Source: Dioszegia crocea (taxonomy: Eukaryota; Basidiomycota; Tremellomycetes; Tremellales; Bulleribasidiaceae). Taken from it: a stretch of 64,000 bases of DNA. The translations under genes were made by a program, and so were the position numbers. The stretch is from assembly GCA_001600615.1 (NCBI GenBank), contig BCKK01000006.1, positions 558,001 through 622,000 of the forward strand. The letters are read 5' to 3'. Below the pieces are notes generated by a model that saw only the letters and a list, made by a program, of their open reading frames with translations, had not been told where the DNA came from and did not search any database. Shown here one piece after another: positions 29,501 through 42,350 of the stretch. Every line of letters starts with the position of its first letter. Within the stretch, counting starts at the first letter, position 1.

Positions 29501-30179
29501 GTCGCATTCTGGAAGAGGAGGTAGACAGAGCCGGAGAAGGTGGGACGGGATCCGTCGCGGGGGTTGGCTCCGTATCCTGCTGAGGCAGAGGTGTAGGCAC
29601 GGTCATTTGCCGGGTTCTAGAGCTGACAAAGGACGCCTTCGACGCGGTGTCGGGCGCGGCGGCCTCAGTGGGTGGGATTGGCGTCGAGAATCTTCCACTG
29701 GCTGGTGTTGCAACTTTGGCGGCGGAGGTAGATGAGGGCTCAGCAGTAAATACAGGCGAAGAGCTCAGCGGTGGCGACATGAGTGTGCTCCGCTTGAGAG
29801 CTCTTGGCGTCCTCTCCCCAGTCCCACTTCCGACCGCATCTGTAATCTTCGCCTCCCACTGGTTCCTTACCAGGTCCACCGACTTCCCCGCCGCGTGTCC
29901 CTTCCCGCCCAGCTTGGAGGGACTCCTGTTCACGTCGGCCCCACTTAGACCATCCAACCCTGCCGCCATCTTCGCTACATTCCGCCGTATTGGCGTACTG
30001 GGTGGAGACGCATCTGCAAGGGATGAGAGGGTCGAGCCGGATGGGGGGTATGGTGAGGATCGACCTGGGGCATTTATCGATGACGTCCGGTCGAGGAGGC
30101 GGGTCTGGTACGCGAAGATACTGGGTGAAGAGGAGATGCCTTTGGGTGGCGAGGAGGCAGAGGTGGGGGTGTCGGGCAT
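23574..30179 (-). CDS. IQGAP-family cytokinesis scaffold
   Basis: Long multi-exon minus gene. The first exon is 28164-30179 from ATG MPDTPTSASSPPKG. Order of parts: a Ser/Pro-rich disordered N-terminal extension of over 500 residues; a calponin-homology domain (from 'QSNWMDRRRHDLAAYEYLCHVGEALQWIEGCL'); then, in the large exon 25898-27628, about thirteen IQ motifs of the form I/F/LQAxxRGxLxRR; a GAP-related domain ('LFEHLFFALQTKPDYLARLIRAM', 'LLKTLYACTPAIPYTVRYLAREALLALR'); and a RasGAP-C terminal region ('DNELNLLLFDGMATFSINMLIHQI'). These are the Rng2/Iqg1 domains: actin binding, calmodulin/myosin light-chain binding, and Cdc42/ring assembly at the septum. I place the C-terminus at 23574 through a 53-nt intron (23591-23643), giving the ending INRKFYFT, which resembles known IQGAP ends. 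Without it the frame would stop at 23636. Confidence 0.93.
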
Positions 30180-30555
30180 TGTGAATGTCGCGTGGAGGTT
30201 GTTATTGACTGAGCCTGGTATCGATCGACGCGGCGGGCTGAAGTGCTCAGTCCTGGCGCATCATATCTTGACGGATGCGGCTCTAGTGAGAATAGGGCAA
30301 GGACTGATGGCTGAGAGTAGAGGATTGAAAGGGATGGATGTTATGATTCAGGCGCAGGGGGAGGGTTTGGAGACTGATTTATTTTGACGCGTCAGTTTGG
30401 TTCCGCTGCTTCACTGTGTTCAGTGTGCCTGGATCTGGACGTGCCTGGGATGAGATTTTCGACTATATAGGATGATGAAAGAGATGATGTCGAATGGCAA
30501 TACATTCGGTAGAGTAGTGTGTCTGGACTGCTTGCAAATGGCTTTCCTAAAGTAC
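30180..30555. other. spacer between IQGAP start and small gene
   Basis: This is the 5' flank of the IQGAP gene and the 3' flank of the small minus-strand gene. No open frame with domain content was seen. Confidence 0.4.
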
Positions 30556-30879
30556 TCATCGTTTGCTAACCTCCATTTCCAGGTATGTAATCGATTTGTC
30601 CAACTTCTGGAAAAGCTGGTCGAACCTAACGGACATGGCCTCGAGGCGGATACTCAACGCAGCCATTTGCTGGGCGAGTGCGTTGAGGTCGGCGGACACG
30701 GCGTCGATCCGGGTGCTGAGTCTGTGGGTTGACCAGAAACCCGCGATGAAGACACCGCCAATTGTCCAGCTCAGGGTGTTGAATTGAGCAACAGTGGCAT
30801 ACCTTGGTGGCAATGAGGTGGTCGATGATGTGTGATTGAACCGACGGAGGATCGGAGTCAGTCTGGAAATATGATTCAT
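30556..30879 (-). CDS. small probable mitochondrial membrane protein
   Basis: Single exon, 107 aa, ATG at 30877-30879. The N-terminus (MNHISRLTPILRRFNHTSS) is rich in Arg, Ser and Thr and lacks acids, like a mitochondrial presequence. A single hydrophobic segment follows at residues about 37-50 (TLSWTIGGVFIAGFWS), then a coiled-coil-like amphipathic helix with regular Leu/Met spacing (about 55-100). This architecture resembles small inner-membrane assembly or MICOS-like factors, but I do not recognise the family and assign no function. Confidence 0.62.
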   Translation of the reverse strand: MNHISRLTPILRRFNHTSSTTSLPPRYATVAQFNTLSWTIGGVFIAGFWSTHRLSTRIDAVSADLNALAQQMAALSIRLEAMSVRFDQLFQKLDKSITYLEMEVSKR

Positions 30880-31260
30880 AGCTGTGATATGAGTTGAGAG
30901 TTGGGCAACGCACCAGGAGACGTACTGTGCGGCTTGACTGTAAGCGTTACAAGTGTGAGAGGTGTGACACTTTGATAGTACTGGATTGTCTTTGAGTCAG
31001 CGTCGTTGCCATTGGCTCCACCTACACTATGAGCGATAAGTTACTACATGGGAGGATGATGTACTCTACACATGCACAGAGCAGAGGGAAAGTGGCGATG
31101 ATGATTTCGCTCGGCACCGCGGAGCTTACGTCATTCAGCGGAGATATCACCGATCTCCTTCCGTCACTGAGCTTTTTTGCCGCTGAGTGACTGGCAGCTT
31201 CAAATTTTCCTCTGCTTCACTAAGACTCCTTGACGCCTACATAAAGTACCCCAGCCAAGC
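30880..31260. promoter_or_regulatory. divergent promoter between small gene and SPB1
   Basis: This 381-nt spacer lies between head-to-head starts. It holds the promoter and leaders of both genes. No specific site could be named with confidence. Confidence 0.4.
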
Positions 31261-34200
31261 ATGGGTAAGCACGACAAGAAGACCGGAAAGGGTCGTCTCG
31301 ATAAGTTCTACAAGCTTGCGAAAGAGCAGGGTTATAGAGCCCGTTCAGCCTTGTGAGTCCTGGTTCTCCACGCAAGGATCATACCTGACAGTATACAGCA
31401 AGTTGGTCCACTTGAATCGCAAATATGACCTCCTGGCATCTTCAAAGTGCTGTATCGATCTCTGTGCCGCCCCCGGTGGTTGGTTACAGGTGGCGGAAAA
31501 ATACATGCCCAAGGGATCCCTTATCGTCGGTGTCGATCTGAACCCCATCAAACCCCTTCAACACGTCTCTACCTTTGTCGCCGACATTACCACACCCCAA
31601 TGTCGACAGATCCTCCGTTCGCACCTACACGACTGGAAGGCCGATTTGGTGTTGCACGACGGAGCGCCCAACGTCGGTTCCGCCTGGGTACAGGATGCCT
31701 TCACGCAGAACGAGCTGGTCTTGCAGAGTTTGAAGCTGGCGACGGAGTTCTTGTGTAAGGGCGGGAACTTTGTCACCAAGGTGTTCAGAAGTCAGGATTA
31801 TAATGCCCTGATGTGGGTGTTTCAGCAGCTGTTTAAGTCTGTTGAGGCCACCAAGCCGCCAAGTTCCAGGTAAGTTCACGAATCACTTTTCCTCCTGTGA
31901 TCAGAACTTACCCGTAAGAAACGTCTCTGCCGAAATTTTCGTCGTTTGCCAAGGCTTCATCGCCCCCAAACATATTGACCCTAAATTCCTCGACCCCAAA
32001 CATGTCTTCAAAGACGCCGCTCCCCTTCCCCCAAGCATCATCCTACCCTCCGCCGCCGCCTCTTCCTCCGCTGGCCCATCCACCGCAGCCACTCCCGCTC
32101 TATCCCTCTCGGCCTCCGCCAATGCAGCTGCCAAAGCTCAATCTGGCTCGCACGCACATGCCAATGTCTTCATGCCCGAGAAGAAGCGGAGACACAGGGA
32201 GGGTTATGCAGAAGGGGAATTCACCAATTTCCATGCTGCGACAGCGTCAGATTTCGTCAAAGGCCAAGATGCCGTTGGGTTATTGGGCATGATGAATAAG
32301 ATTGAATTTGTGACTGAGGAAGAGAAGGGGTGAGTTTTTGTGCCAATCAATCAGGCCTATGCTGATATTTTAGATGGCTCAAATCGAGACATACAACTTC
32401 GGCCGTCATTTCCAGCTGTGAGGATCTGAAGGTGCTGGGCAAATCAGATTTCAAACAACTCATGAAGTGGCGATTGGCAATTCGGTTGGAGACTGGTCTG
32501 GACGTCAAGGCGGACACGGCTCAGGATGCAACTGAGGAGGTGGTCATCGAGGAGATTGATGAGGAGGAGCAAATCAGTGAGGAGGTAAGTACACGCTTCT
32601 GAGTAGTCGATCATTCGCTAATGTTACAGCTCAAAAAGCTACATGAAGCCCGTATGACACGTCAAAAGCGAGAAAAGAAGCGGTCGAATGAAAAGAAGGC
32701 CGCTACCGTCCTCAAACTCCAGCTCAACATGACGGCTCCTGAGGATCTAGACAATGACGATCGGGGTCTAGCTGGGGAGGAGACATTTGACCTGGGCGAG
32801 ATGGAGCGAGAGGCAGGACGGCGGGGCAAGAAGCGCGGTGTCGACGATCTTGTCGCTGATCACGACGGCATGGATTTGTCCGATTCTGAGGAAGAGGAAG
32901 AAGAGGAAGAGGAGGATGAGGAGGTGCTTGACTCGGAGGAAGAGAGGGAGGCGCGATTGGGTGCCCTGGAGGGCGAACTCGATGGGATGTACGACGACTA
33001 TACCTCTCGAATGGCCGAGCGGGACGCCAAATACAAGGTCAAGCAGGCGCGGATGAAGGACAAGAACTTCGATGCGTGGCACGGGATCAACGAGGATAAG
33101 AATGGGAGCGGGAGCGACAGTGATGATGCTGGAGACGGAGTGAGGAAGGGGTGGAAGAACCAGATCATCCAGCCCCGGCGAGGGGATGCGGCGGAGGATG
33201 ATGAAGATGAGGAGGAAGAGGCAGGAGGATGGGAATTGCGCCTGGCGGGCAAGGCTAAGATCGGAGAATCGGATAGTGATTCCGATTCGGATGAGGATCG
33301 ACCGGCGAAGAAGATGAAGAGGAAGGTGGCGTTTGGAGGGGAAGTTGGTCCGTCGGCTGCGAAGCCAAGGGTGGAGAATCGGAAATTGGTCAGAAGTCTG
33401 GTGGAGCCTGAGGAGAGGAAGCAGATGAGTCGGCAAGCTCAATTATGGTTTGACCAGAAGGTGTTTGCTGGCGTTGGGGATCTGGCGGCGCTGGATGACG
33501 AGGAGGAGGATGACGATGAGGAGGGTGGAGATGGCGATACGGAGGAGGAAGATGACGTCGAGATGGAAGCTGGATCCACCCAGAGTTCCACGGTCGAGGA
33601 CGATGTCCCTGCGACCGACGATGAGATGGACGCGGACGCCGAGGATACATTCGAAATCGTCCCTCAGGCCGCCGAGGACACTGCGCCTGAATGGGACGTA
33701 TACGACGAAGACCAGGACGAGGTGAAGGCTGCGACTGTGCGTCAGAAGGGTCTTTTGACCGCAGAGGCAGTCACGCTCGCCACTCAATTGGTCAATCGAC
33801 AAATAACGGCCGATCAGCTCATTTCGGATGGGTTCAACCGGGCGTCGACATTCAACAAGGATGGCCTGCCCGAATGGTTCCTTGATGATGAATCCAAGCA
33901 TTATAAAGCAAATTTGCCCGTCACGAAGGAGGCGATGGATGCTTTGAAGGAAAAGCAGAGGGCATTGGATGCGCGACCGATAAAGAAGGTGGCGGAGGCT
34001 AAGGCGAGGAAGAAGTTTAAGGCGATGCAGAGGTTGGAGAAGGCCAAGAAGAAGGCGGCGGGAGTGATGGAGACTGAGGATCTGAGTATGGGTGAGAAGG
34101 CAAAAGCCGTGGCTAAAGCCATGGGTAAAGGACGAGGGGCGGAGAAGAGGCCCGAGAAGAAGATTGTGGTGGCGAGGGGTGCTAATAAGGGGATTGCGGG

Positions 34201-34348
34201 TAGACCCAAGGGCGTTAAGGGGAGATATAAGATTGTGGATGCTAGGATGAGGAAAGAGGTGAGTTGTTTATGGTTAGATGTGAGGATCTGAGCTGATTTA
34301 TAGGTTCGCGCCATGAAGCGGGTCAAGAAGGCGACAAAGAAGCGGTAG
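31261..34348 (+). CDS. SPB1: SPB1-type 2'-O-ribose methyltransferase of 25S rRNA
   Basis: Six exons join in frame: 31261-31352, 31399-31869, 31919-32329, 32374-32584, 32630-34258 and 34304-34348, giving 952 aa. The FtsJ/RrmJ domain is at residues about 25-205: SAM motif '[20 protein letters not shown]', '[12 protein letters not shown]', '[15 protein letters not shown]' and '[14 protein letters not shown]', which together supply the K-D-K-E type catalytic set. Then come the conserved '[28 protein letters not shown]' block, a central helical region, long acidic Asp/Glu runs, and a basic C-terminus ending in '[13 protein letters not shown]'. This matches nucleolar Spb1, which methylates the A-loop of large-subunit rRNA during 60S assembly. 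The length is close to that of fungal Spb1. Confidence 0.95.
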
Positions 34349-34572
34349 TCTGCAGCTGGAGATGGGAGACTAGATCGATGTGCTGGATACAAATCTATTG
34401 TCACACTTGGGAGTTCTGGGTCTATTTTGTGATACACCTATAGCTACGATGCATTATTAGGATTCTGCGCTAAATTTACAACTTTTCGTTCTTCGCCCAA
34501 GACTATCCCCTGCCTCCTCTCTCCAGGTCATGCTCGCCCACTGCCTCCACTCCAAGAAATCAAGAAAGGAAT

Positions 34573-36378
<1,806 letters not shown>

Positions 36379-36862
36379 GGTGCGAATCCCCTTCGCTATG
36401 TCTGCTTATACACAGCAAGCTCGGATCTTAGCGCCTTGGCTCGTGTTCCACAGAAGCAGATCTATGATCTGCTGTGATGAGAATGCAGGGTGGCGAATGA
36501 TTTTACGAGAGCTTGAAACCCGGTGTCAATCTAATCCGCTGTTGAGGCTTTTTCGGTATGTATAGATAGCTGAGAGTCGTATCTATGATGATGCGGTATC
36601 TATGGCCGCGAAGTAATATGGTGTATGGATGATAGATGGAAGAAAGGCAAATGAGGCGCGTTGTTTGAAAATCTACCGCGCTCGGGACCGGTCCGGCGAT
36701 CGCCGGTTAGAGGAATGTCAACAGCTCGGGCCTGGGGCGAGCAGCCAAGTTGCTCTATCACCTGTACCAGTAACCATCTCTCATCAGCTTCAATCCTTAA
36801 AAATAGCACAGCACATAATAGCTGCTAGACATGCTTAGGGATATCCGTGATACGTACGACCA
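36379..36862. promoter_or_regulatory. divergent promoter ESA1 / RGP1-like
   Basis: This 484-nt spacer lies between opposite starts and should hold both promoters. No named site was seen. Confidence 0.4.
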
Positions 36863-39716
36863 ATGACCTCCTTCTTCTCCTTCTCGAGCAACACCTCTAG
36901 CGCCAAAGCAAAGCTCGCTTCCCCTAAACCAGATGATACCCAGCTCGACATCACCGTCACTCCCGCTTCTGCAGCTTTCTACGCCGGCGAGACGTTTAGC
37001 GTGACAATCACCTTCTCTTGCTCTCGCAAAAATACGACCAGCCGTCCTGTATCAGCACCGCACACACCCATAAATACCCACGGCGACCACAACGACAATC
37101 TCCGAACTCCCACTTCTGCCGTCCGTTCAGCATCAGACCTTCTCATCCCCAATACGCCAGGCGAGACGTCAGATGGACTACTAAGGCGGAAGAAACAGAT
37201 AGGGCTGGCTATTGATACGCCTCCCGAGGCCCATGGCGGGAATGCTGAGGCTGGGCCATCGCGATATGCTACCCCTTTAGGTTTAGGAGGGTTCGCAGAC
37301 TCGCCTGGCGGTTATGCCGCATCTCCATATTCGCCTGGCGCTGATCCGAGTCGAGGTGGTTGGCCTAAGTACGGAAGTCCGAACAGGGATGCTTTGGCCG
37401 GTGTGCGCAGTCCCGAGGAGGTCAGGCGGTATGGAGGGAGCCGAGCAGGCGAGAGACGGACGCAGAGTTTGGCGTTGGGTAAAGGGATGAGTCCGCAAGA
37501 GATGGTGTGGGCTCTAGGCGGTCATTGTAAGTGTGCAATCTGTCCCTATCATTTGTGATGCTAATGGTGATCTAGCTACACCTCCGCTTCCTACTCGTCG
37601 ACCCCCCGGTGCAGCCTCTATCCCCACTTCCCACCCCCACTCCCGGAAGATATCCATCACATCTCAACCCCAAGCCAAATCACCTGCTACTTCCAGCATC
37701 GATCTCTCCGATACTCATCTACAGAGCATCCCGGAGTCTGCTGGAGACTCCTTGACCCGTCTCCGACCCCATCTATCGCGCAATCCCTCATCATCATCTA
37801 CGTCCTCATCCGCCAGCCATTCGCTCGGAGAGCCCATCGAAGATACGCCACGCTACCGTCCGAACCGCCACCTTCTACCTACTTCGACTCTATCACCACC
37901 ACCCTCTCACCCTTACATCCGCTATCTTGCTGAACCTCGAGAAACGACCATATTATGGGCCCATACTCGCCTCGTAGCTCATTTCCATCCGTCCAACGCG
38001 TATATCCCACCAGACCCACTACTCCCTCTCCGATCGCTCCTCCTGCATCAGCCTATCGGAGCTGGGTCAGGCTCGCTGACTTCTTCCTCGTCCACTGGTC
38101 CAGCGGCGGGCGGATCAAGATGGCAATTATCATTCGGGACCGGTACGATCGGCCACGAGACCAAACCTTCTCTCACCGGGTCTCTTGTTGGCTTGGCGAG
38201 CTCACTAGTGTATGGTGGGTCGGCCGGGACTTTAGAGGAAGACAGGAAGAAGGCCTGGAATACCAAGGATCTGCCCGTACTGGAAACGGCGCGAAGTCTT
38301 CTGGGCGTGGATGTCAAATTGAAAGAAGGCGAAAAGAGGGAGTTTGTGTATACGTTTCCGATTCCGCGCAATTTGCCTCCTACGTATCGAGGCAGGGCGT
38401 TCAAATTTGGATGGGATCTGGTGTTGAGCCTGGCGGTATCCGAAGGTGACGGCAAGGGTCAGATGCGGAATCGTGAGATTGAGGTGCCAGTCAGAGTGTG
38501 GAATCATGTCGCTCGTGAGTTGGAGTAAAGTGTCTTAACGAAGAGAAGGAAGCTCATGAACACAGTTGGTGCTCAGATCTCGCCGTACGATGTTCTCAGT
38601 CCGATCATCCAGACTACAGACCAAGGCACTGTGACCGAAATATCGTCAGTCGATACGCCGTCAACTTCGGACGCCACGGGGCCCTCCAAGGGGAAGTCAG
38701 GCGACACCCAATCTTCGCTTGACGCGTATGCTCGACATCTCCTCGGCACCCTCTCATCATGTTCCAACGGTATTATGCCCCTATCGCCCAGTCTCGATGC
38801 TCATCATTTCGCCCGGGCGCGCTCGCCATCACAGCATGATCTAGCTGGAGATGTCAACATGCCTACAGACTCAGAGGGGAAGCTAGCGGTGCACGATACT
38901 ACTATCGGTAAACGAGCAGGGAGGGGACGGAAGGGCAGTTTCATACAGGGTGACGAGGAGTTAGTCGAGGAAGGCGGGGATGGAGACGGTTGCGACCAGG
39001 CTGTCGAAATACTGAGTCGGCACTCTACAAAGGGTACGTCTATATCTTTTCCTCAACTGGACTCGTGCTGACTCCAAGCGTCATACGATATTGCCAAAGA
39101 TGGGGATCTCGTCTCTGTGCTCACCCTGCTTAAAACCACATACAGGCTAGGCGAGACAATACTCGGCGTAATCACAATCAACCCCCCTCCTCAGCCCTCT
39201 CGACAGGTCCTGAAGTTCTCTGCCTATCTCGAATCTAACGATCTCATACCTACATCCTTACTTCCACCTTCACCTCGCGGTGGCATCTCGACCCAACCTG
39301 CTCTCGTCCGGACCCATGCAGATTTCGCAGCCGGGTACGTCAACCAGACTGGCCGAATATCATTCAATCTGGATATCCCTTCCGATGCCACTCCCGGATT
39401 CTCTTTCGGCGCTGGAGGGGATGACGCAGGAGATGGAGGATTGGAATGGAGGATTCGATTGGCATTCCTTGTTGCTACGCCTGCCCGAGGGGCCACTGCC
39501 ACGATGATGACTGCTAAAGAGGGTGACAATGTGTTTTACACCGCTGCGCACAGTCTCGCGCCGGTGCTTCAGATGGGGACAGTAGGTGATGGGAGAAAAG
39601 AGGTGGGCGGGGATGTGGTGGAGATGGAGACGGAAACCGTGGAATGTGAGATTCCAATCAAAGTTTTGCCTGGGAATGCGGCCTTCAAGGTTAAGTCGAT
39701 GGTGTATGCTCTGTAG
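36863..39716 (+). CDS. RGP1: RGP1-like subunit of the Ric1-Rgp1 GEF
   Basis: Four exons join in frame: 36863-37526, 37576-38514, 38566-39033 and 39079-39716, giving 902 aa. The Rgp1 family has an arrestin-like split architecture. Here an N-terminal strand-rich part ('LDITVTPASAAFYAGETFSVTITF') is separated by a disordered insert from 'REFVYTFPIPRNLPPTYRGRAFKFGWDLVLSL'. The C-terminal part begins 'SYDIAKDGDLVSVLTLLKTTYRLGETILGVI'. In yeast, Rgp1 and Ric1 activate the Golgi Rab GTPase Ypt6. The protein is longer than yeast Rgp1, mainly through Ser/Pro-rich inserts. The name rests on the conserved phrases I recognise. Confidence 0.85.
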
Positions 39717-40608
39717 ATCTTGGATGTCGGTAGATTAGTACAGCATTTTGGTAGATATCATGCGGAGCATTGTGGTATCACGACATCAAGCTGCATAGTA
39801 CAGCCTCAACTACGGATACAATTGGTCGAGCTAGAATTGCAGGGTTCAATCTGGAATCTGATTCATCAGCAACTACCCAATTTGATGCCTTGCCAGAGCG
39901 CCAGAGGTCGTAGGATGTATTGGGAGTATCAGAGAACCTGTTGACAGCATAGCGACCGAAGTCGCGTGATGCAGATGGCACTTCCTATATATATTTTGCA
40001 TAGGTGAGATCGTCATAGAAGTGGGTTGGGAGGGGAGGTCGGGAAAGGAGCAGGGAACAGCAACAGAAGGAAGACTCACAGATTAGATTACAGAAGGCAA
40101 GACGAAGTAGGATGGGTCGAACGCCTCAGCGAAATCTTCGCCCTTGAATAAATGGTTTCAGCCCAAGGGGAAACTGCCACATTGCGTATCTCCGCTATAA
40201 CGCCGTGGTTGCCCCCTATATATTCCCCACGCCAACCCCCTCTCCCTCTTCTTTACCAACTCGCCCCGTCCCACTCGGCGCTCACATCTCACAGCTCGAG
40301 GCTTCGCGGAATCTGCATCTCGCAGAGGCGCGTCTTTCGGGACGTTAGCTATGGCAGGAATAATTTTTGGAGAAGGATGGAGAGATACCGCTACTCGTTA
40401 ATCGCCCTTCATCCGATGTGGATAGTTGAGGTTTCATGTTGAGTAGACATTCACTTGTATATCTTACTAGGCGATAGAGTCGAGGAATCGATCAGGCCTT
40501 GTATGGGAAGATCATTCTTCTTTATGCAGATCCTGCCATAAAAACCCCTGTCCTTCTGCTGCCAGGTCGTCTAGGTCTCCTCATAGCTAATGACGCACTC
40601 AACCATAA
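39717..40608. other. convergent intergenic region
   Basis: This region lies between the stops of the RGP1-like and DUF2237 genes, so it should carry two 3' UTRs. No gene, RNA or repeat could be supported. Short frames show no domain. Confidence 0.45.
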
Positions 40609-41333
40609 TCACTTCGAGGTCGAGAAGCGCTGTAGATCTTCTATCTTGAGAGTCTTTAGCGAATCCAATGCAGTGGCGGACAAATCGACCCTGACGCATC
40701 AGCAGAGCGAGTATTCTGGGCTGTCTCTTTTCGCACTCACCGTGGTACCACCTTGTCGCCTAATCGACTAGAAGCGGTCAAGGCTTCTTTCCAGCTGAGG
40801 CATCAGCTTGTGGTCTTCATATCTCTGCGTGACAATGGCGTACCGATTGACACATAGACACCACTTGCAGCCATCCTTCAACCCCGCAAATCCAGGTCGC
40901 GGAGTCATGAGATCGTTGCCTGCTCGATCAGCCTGAACATCACCGTGCGGTAAAAAGCCAGACCCACCGTTCTCCTTGCTGAAATGCAAGAACTCATCTG
41001 TGACCACTGCTCCGACGTAGTGCTGGCCAGGGTCCTGCCTAATACCCCAGCAATAGCCATCCCTCTGGTAGCCGGTTGGGTGGGACGAGTCGCCCTCTTT
41101 TGTGAGAGGTTGGAGAGGTGCTTGGAGCACTGTCAATTCATTAGCTCGGAGCCTCTATTGCATACTATCTGCAGCGCACCGTTCAGCTTGGCTGTATCAA
41201 CGGACATGGTGGAGGCTGCTCTGCTCTGGGATATGCCAGCGGAGATGAGCGCAGGGGAGAGGGGCGATGCGAGACGGCGGGTGAGAAGCGTGATCAAGCT
41301 CAGTGGAAGTCCGACCAAGGCTTTCAGATTCAT
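40609..41333 (-). CDS. DUF2237 family protein
   Basis: Four exons must be joined to see this gene: 41180-41333, 40844-41129, 40741-40794 and 40609-40690, giving 191 aa. Introns are 49-50 nt. The joined protein has the family signature: 'NVLQAPLQPLTKEGDSSHPTGYQRDGYC', 'HYVGAVVTDEFLHFSKENG', 'NDLMTPRPGFAGLKDG', 'KWCLCVNRWKEA' and a C-terminal 'VDLSATALDSLKTLKIEDL'. The core Cys and Trp positions (DGYCWG, WCLCVNRW) appear at joins in the right frame, which strongly supports the model. The N-terminal 40 residues are Leu/Arg/Ser-rich without acids and may be a mitochondrial targeting sequence; translation could instead begin at an internal Met (MSVDTAKLN). The biochemical function of DUF2237 is unknown to me. 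Confidence 0.85.
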
Positions 41334-42350
41334 AGAGATTATGATTTAAGGTGTGGAATAGGCACATCAACAGATCAATGTCACCTGTTGCGAGTATACG
41401 ATGCAAATCGGACATGTCGTCATCGCTATCATCTGATCTGCGATCTTACAGTACGCCAAGGTTTGACCGAGGTGGACTGCCTCCACCGCCTTCAGCTTGG
41501 TCTCGGCTGAGCTCGGCGGTCTCAGTCTCGTCAGCAGCTCTTATCAGCGCCCCGCGACGAGCAACGGAGGCCGAGAACACCATACAAGTGCATCACGCGA
41601 AGATGAGCTAAGCCGCCGGCCGTAAACGATCTTAGCATCGATCGACCTGACAAATCCGTCCCAGCCCAGTCCCAAGCGGTAACTACGGTACCCGCATAGC
41701 TTTCGCCGACTCATTCCTGTTCTTCATCCTGCTACCCCTCTATACAAGCACTGCACCTCTCATCCACCAGCCTCATACATACCCAGCTGCTTGCATTGGC
41801 TACTCGCCTCCACCTCCACCTGTGTGCGGGGTATATCCGGGGTAATCAAAGCCCTGAAATTTATTTGCGTCATCTATCCCGTCGACGTCCCTCGAGGCCT
41901 CGCAGTTGCGCACATACTGGTCAGTGCCAGCTGTAGCTTGCCTGCCTGTAGCCCGTCAATTCGCTTGCTTTTACCTGCTCGCTTGTCTCATTATTCCAGG
42001 ACGTACCGTTTGTTCTGGATTCCCGGTGCCAATTCATCTGCGACGATTACTCTACCCCGGATCTGAGATCTGACCAAGGGGTTCCGCGGGGTCCGAATTG
42101 TGAGTAGCGCTCTCTTTCGTGTACAGCCGCTGGCCTCGCCGGAAGATGATGGAGACCTCCCCGACGCCAGTGCACAACGAGCATTCACAGGCCTAGCATG
42201 GTGGACTGGAACGAGCTGGTCTCACATTCTCATCCGCAGCCGGAGTGCTGATTGACAGGTTTCTTGATCGGATATCTCTCCGCACTCCCACCGAGACCTT
42301 TCGTTCTCCACTTCTTCCCCTTGTCCTTTTTTCGTGTTTCATAATCCACC
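41334..42350. promoter_or_regulatory. divergent promoter region DUF2237 / PH-domain gene
   Basis: About 1 kb between opposite starts. The part before 42351 is C/T-rich, like other leaders in the window. A GTAAxx-type donor is not obvious, so 5' UTR introns are unproven. No other gene was seen. Confidence 0.4.

Noticed and set aside
29647..30387. Plus-strand 246-aa frame opposite the IQGAP N-terminus
   Set aside because: It is antisense to a Ser/Pro-rich coding exon, with no domain and no promoter-like context.
31901..33901. Minus-strand frames inside the SPB1 gene, up to 224 aa
   Set aside because: They are the mirror of acidic Asp/Glu runs of SPB1 read backwards and have no independent support.
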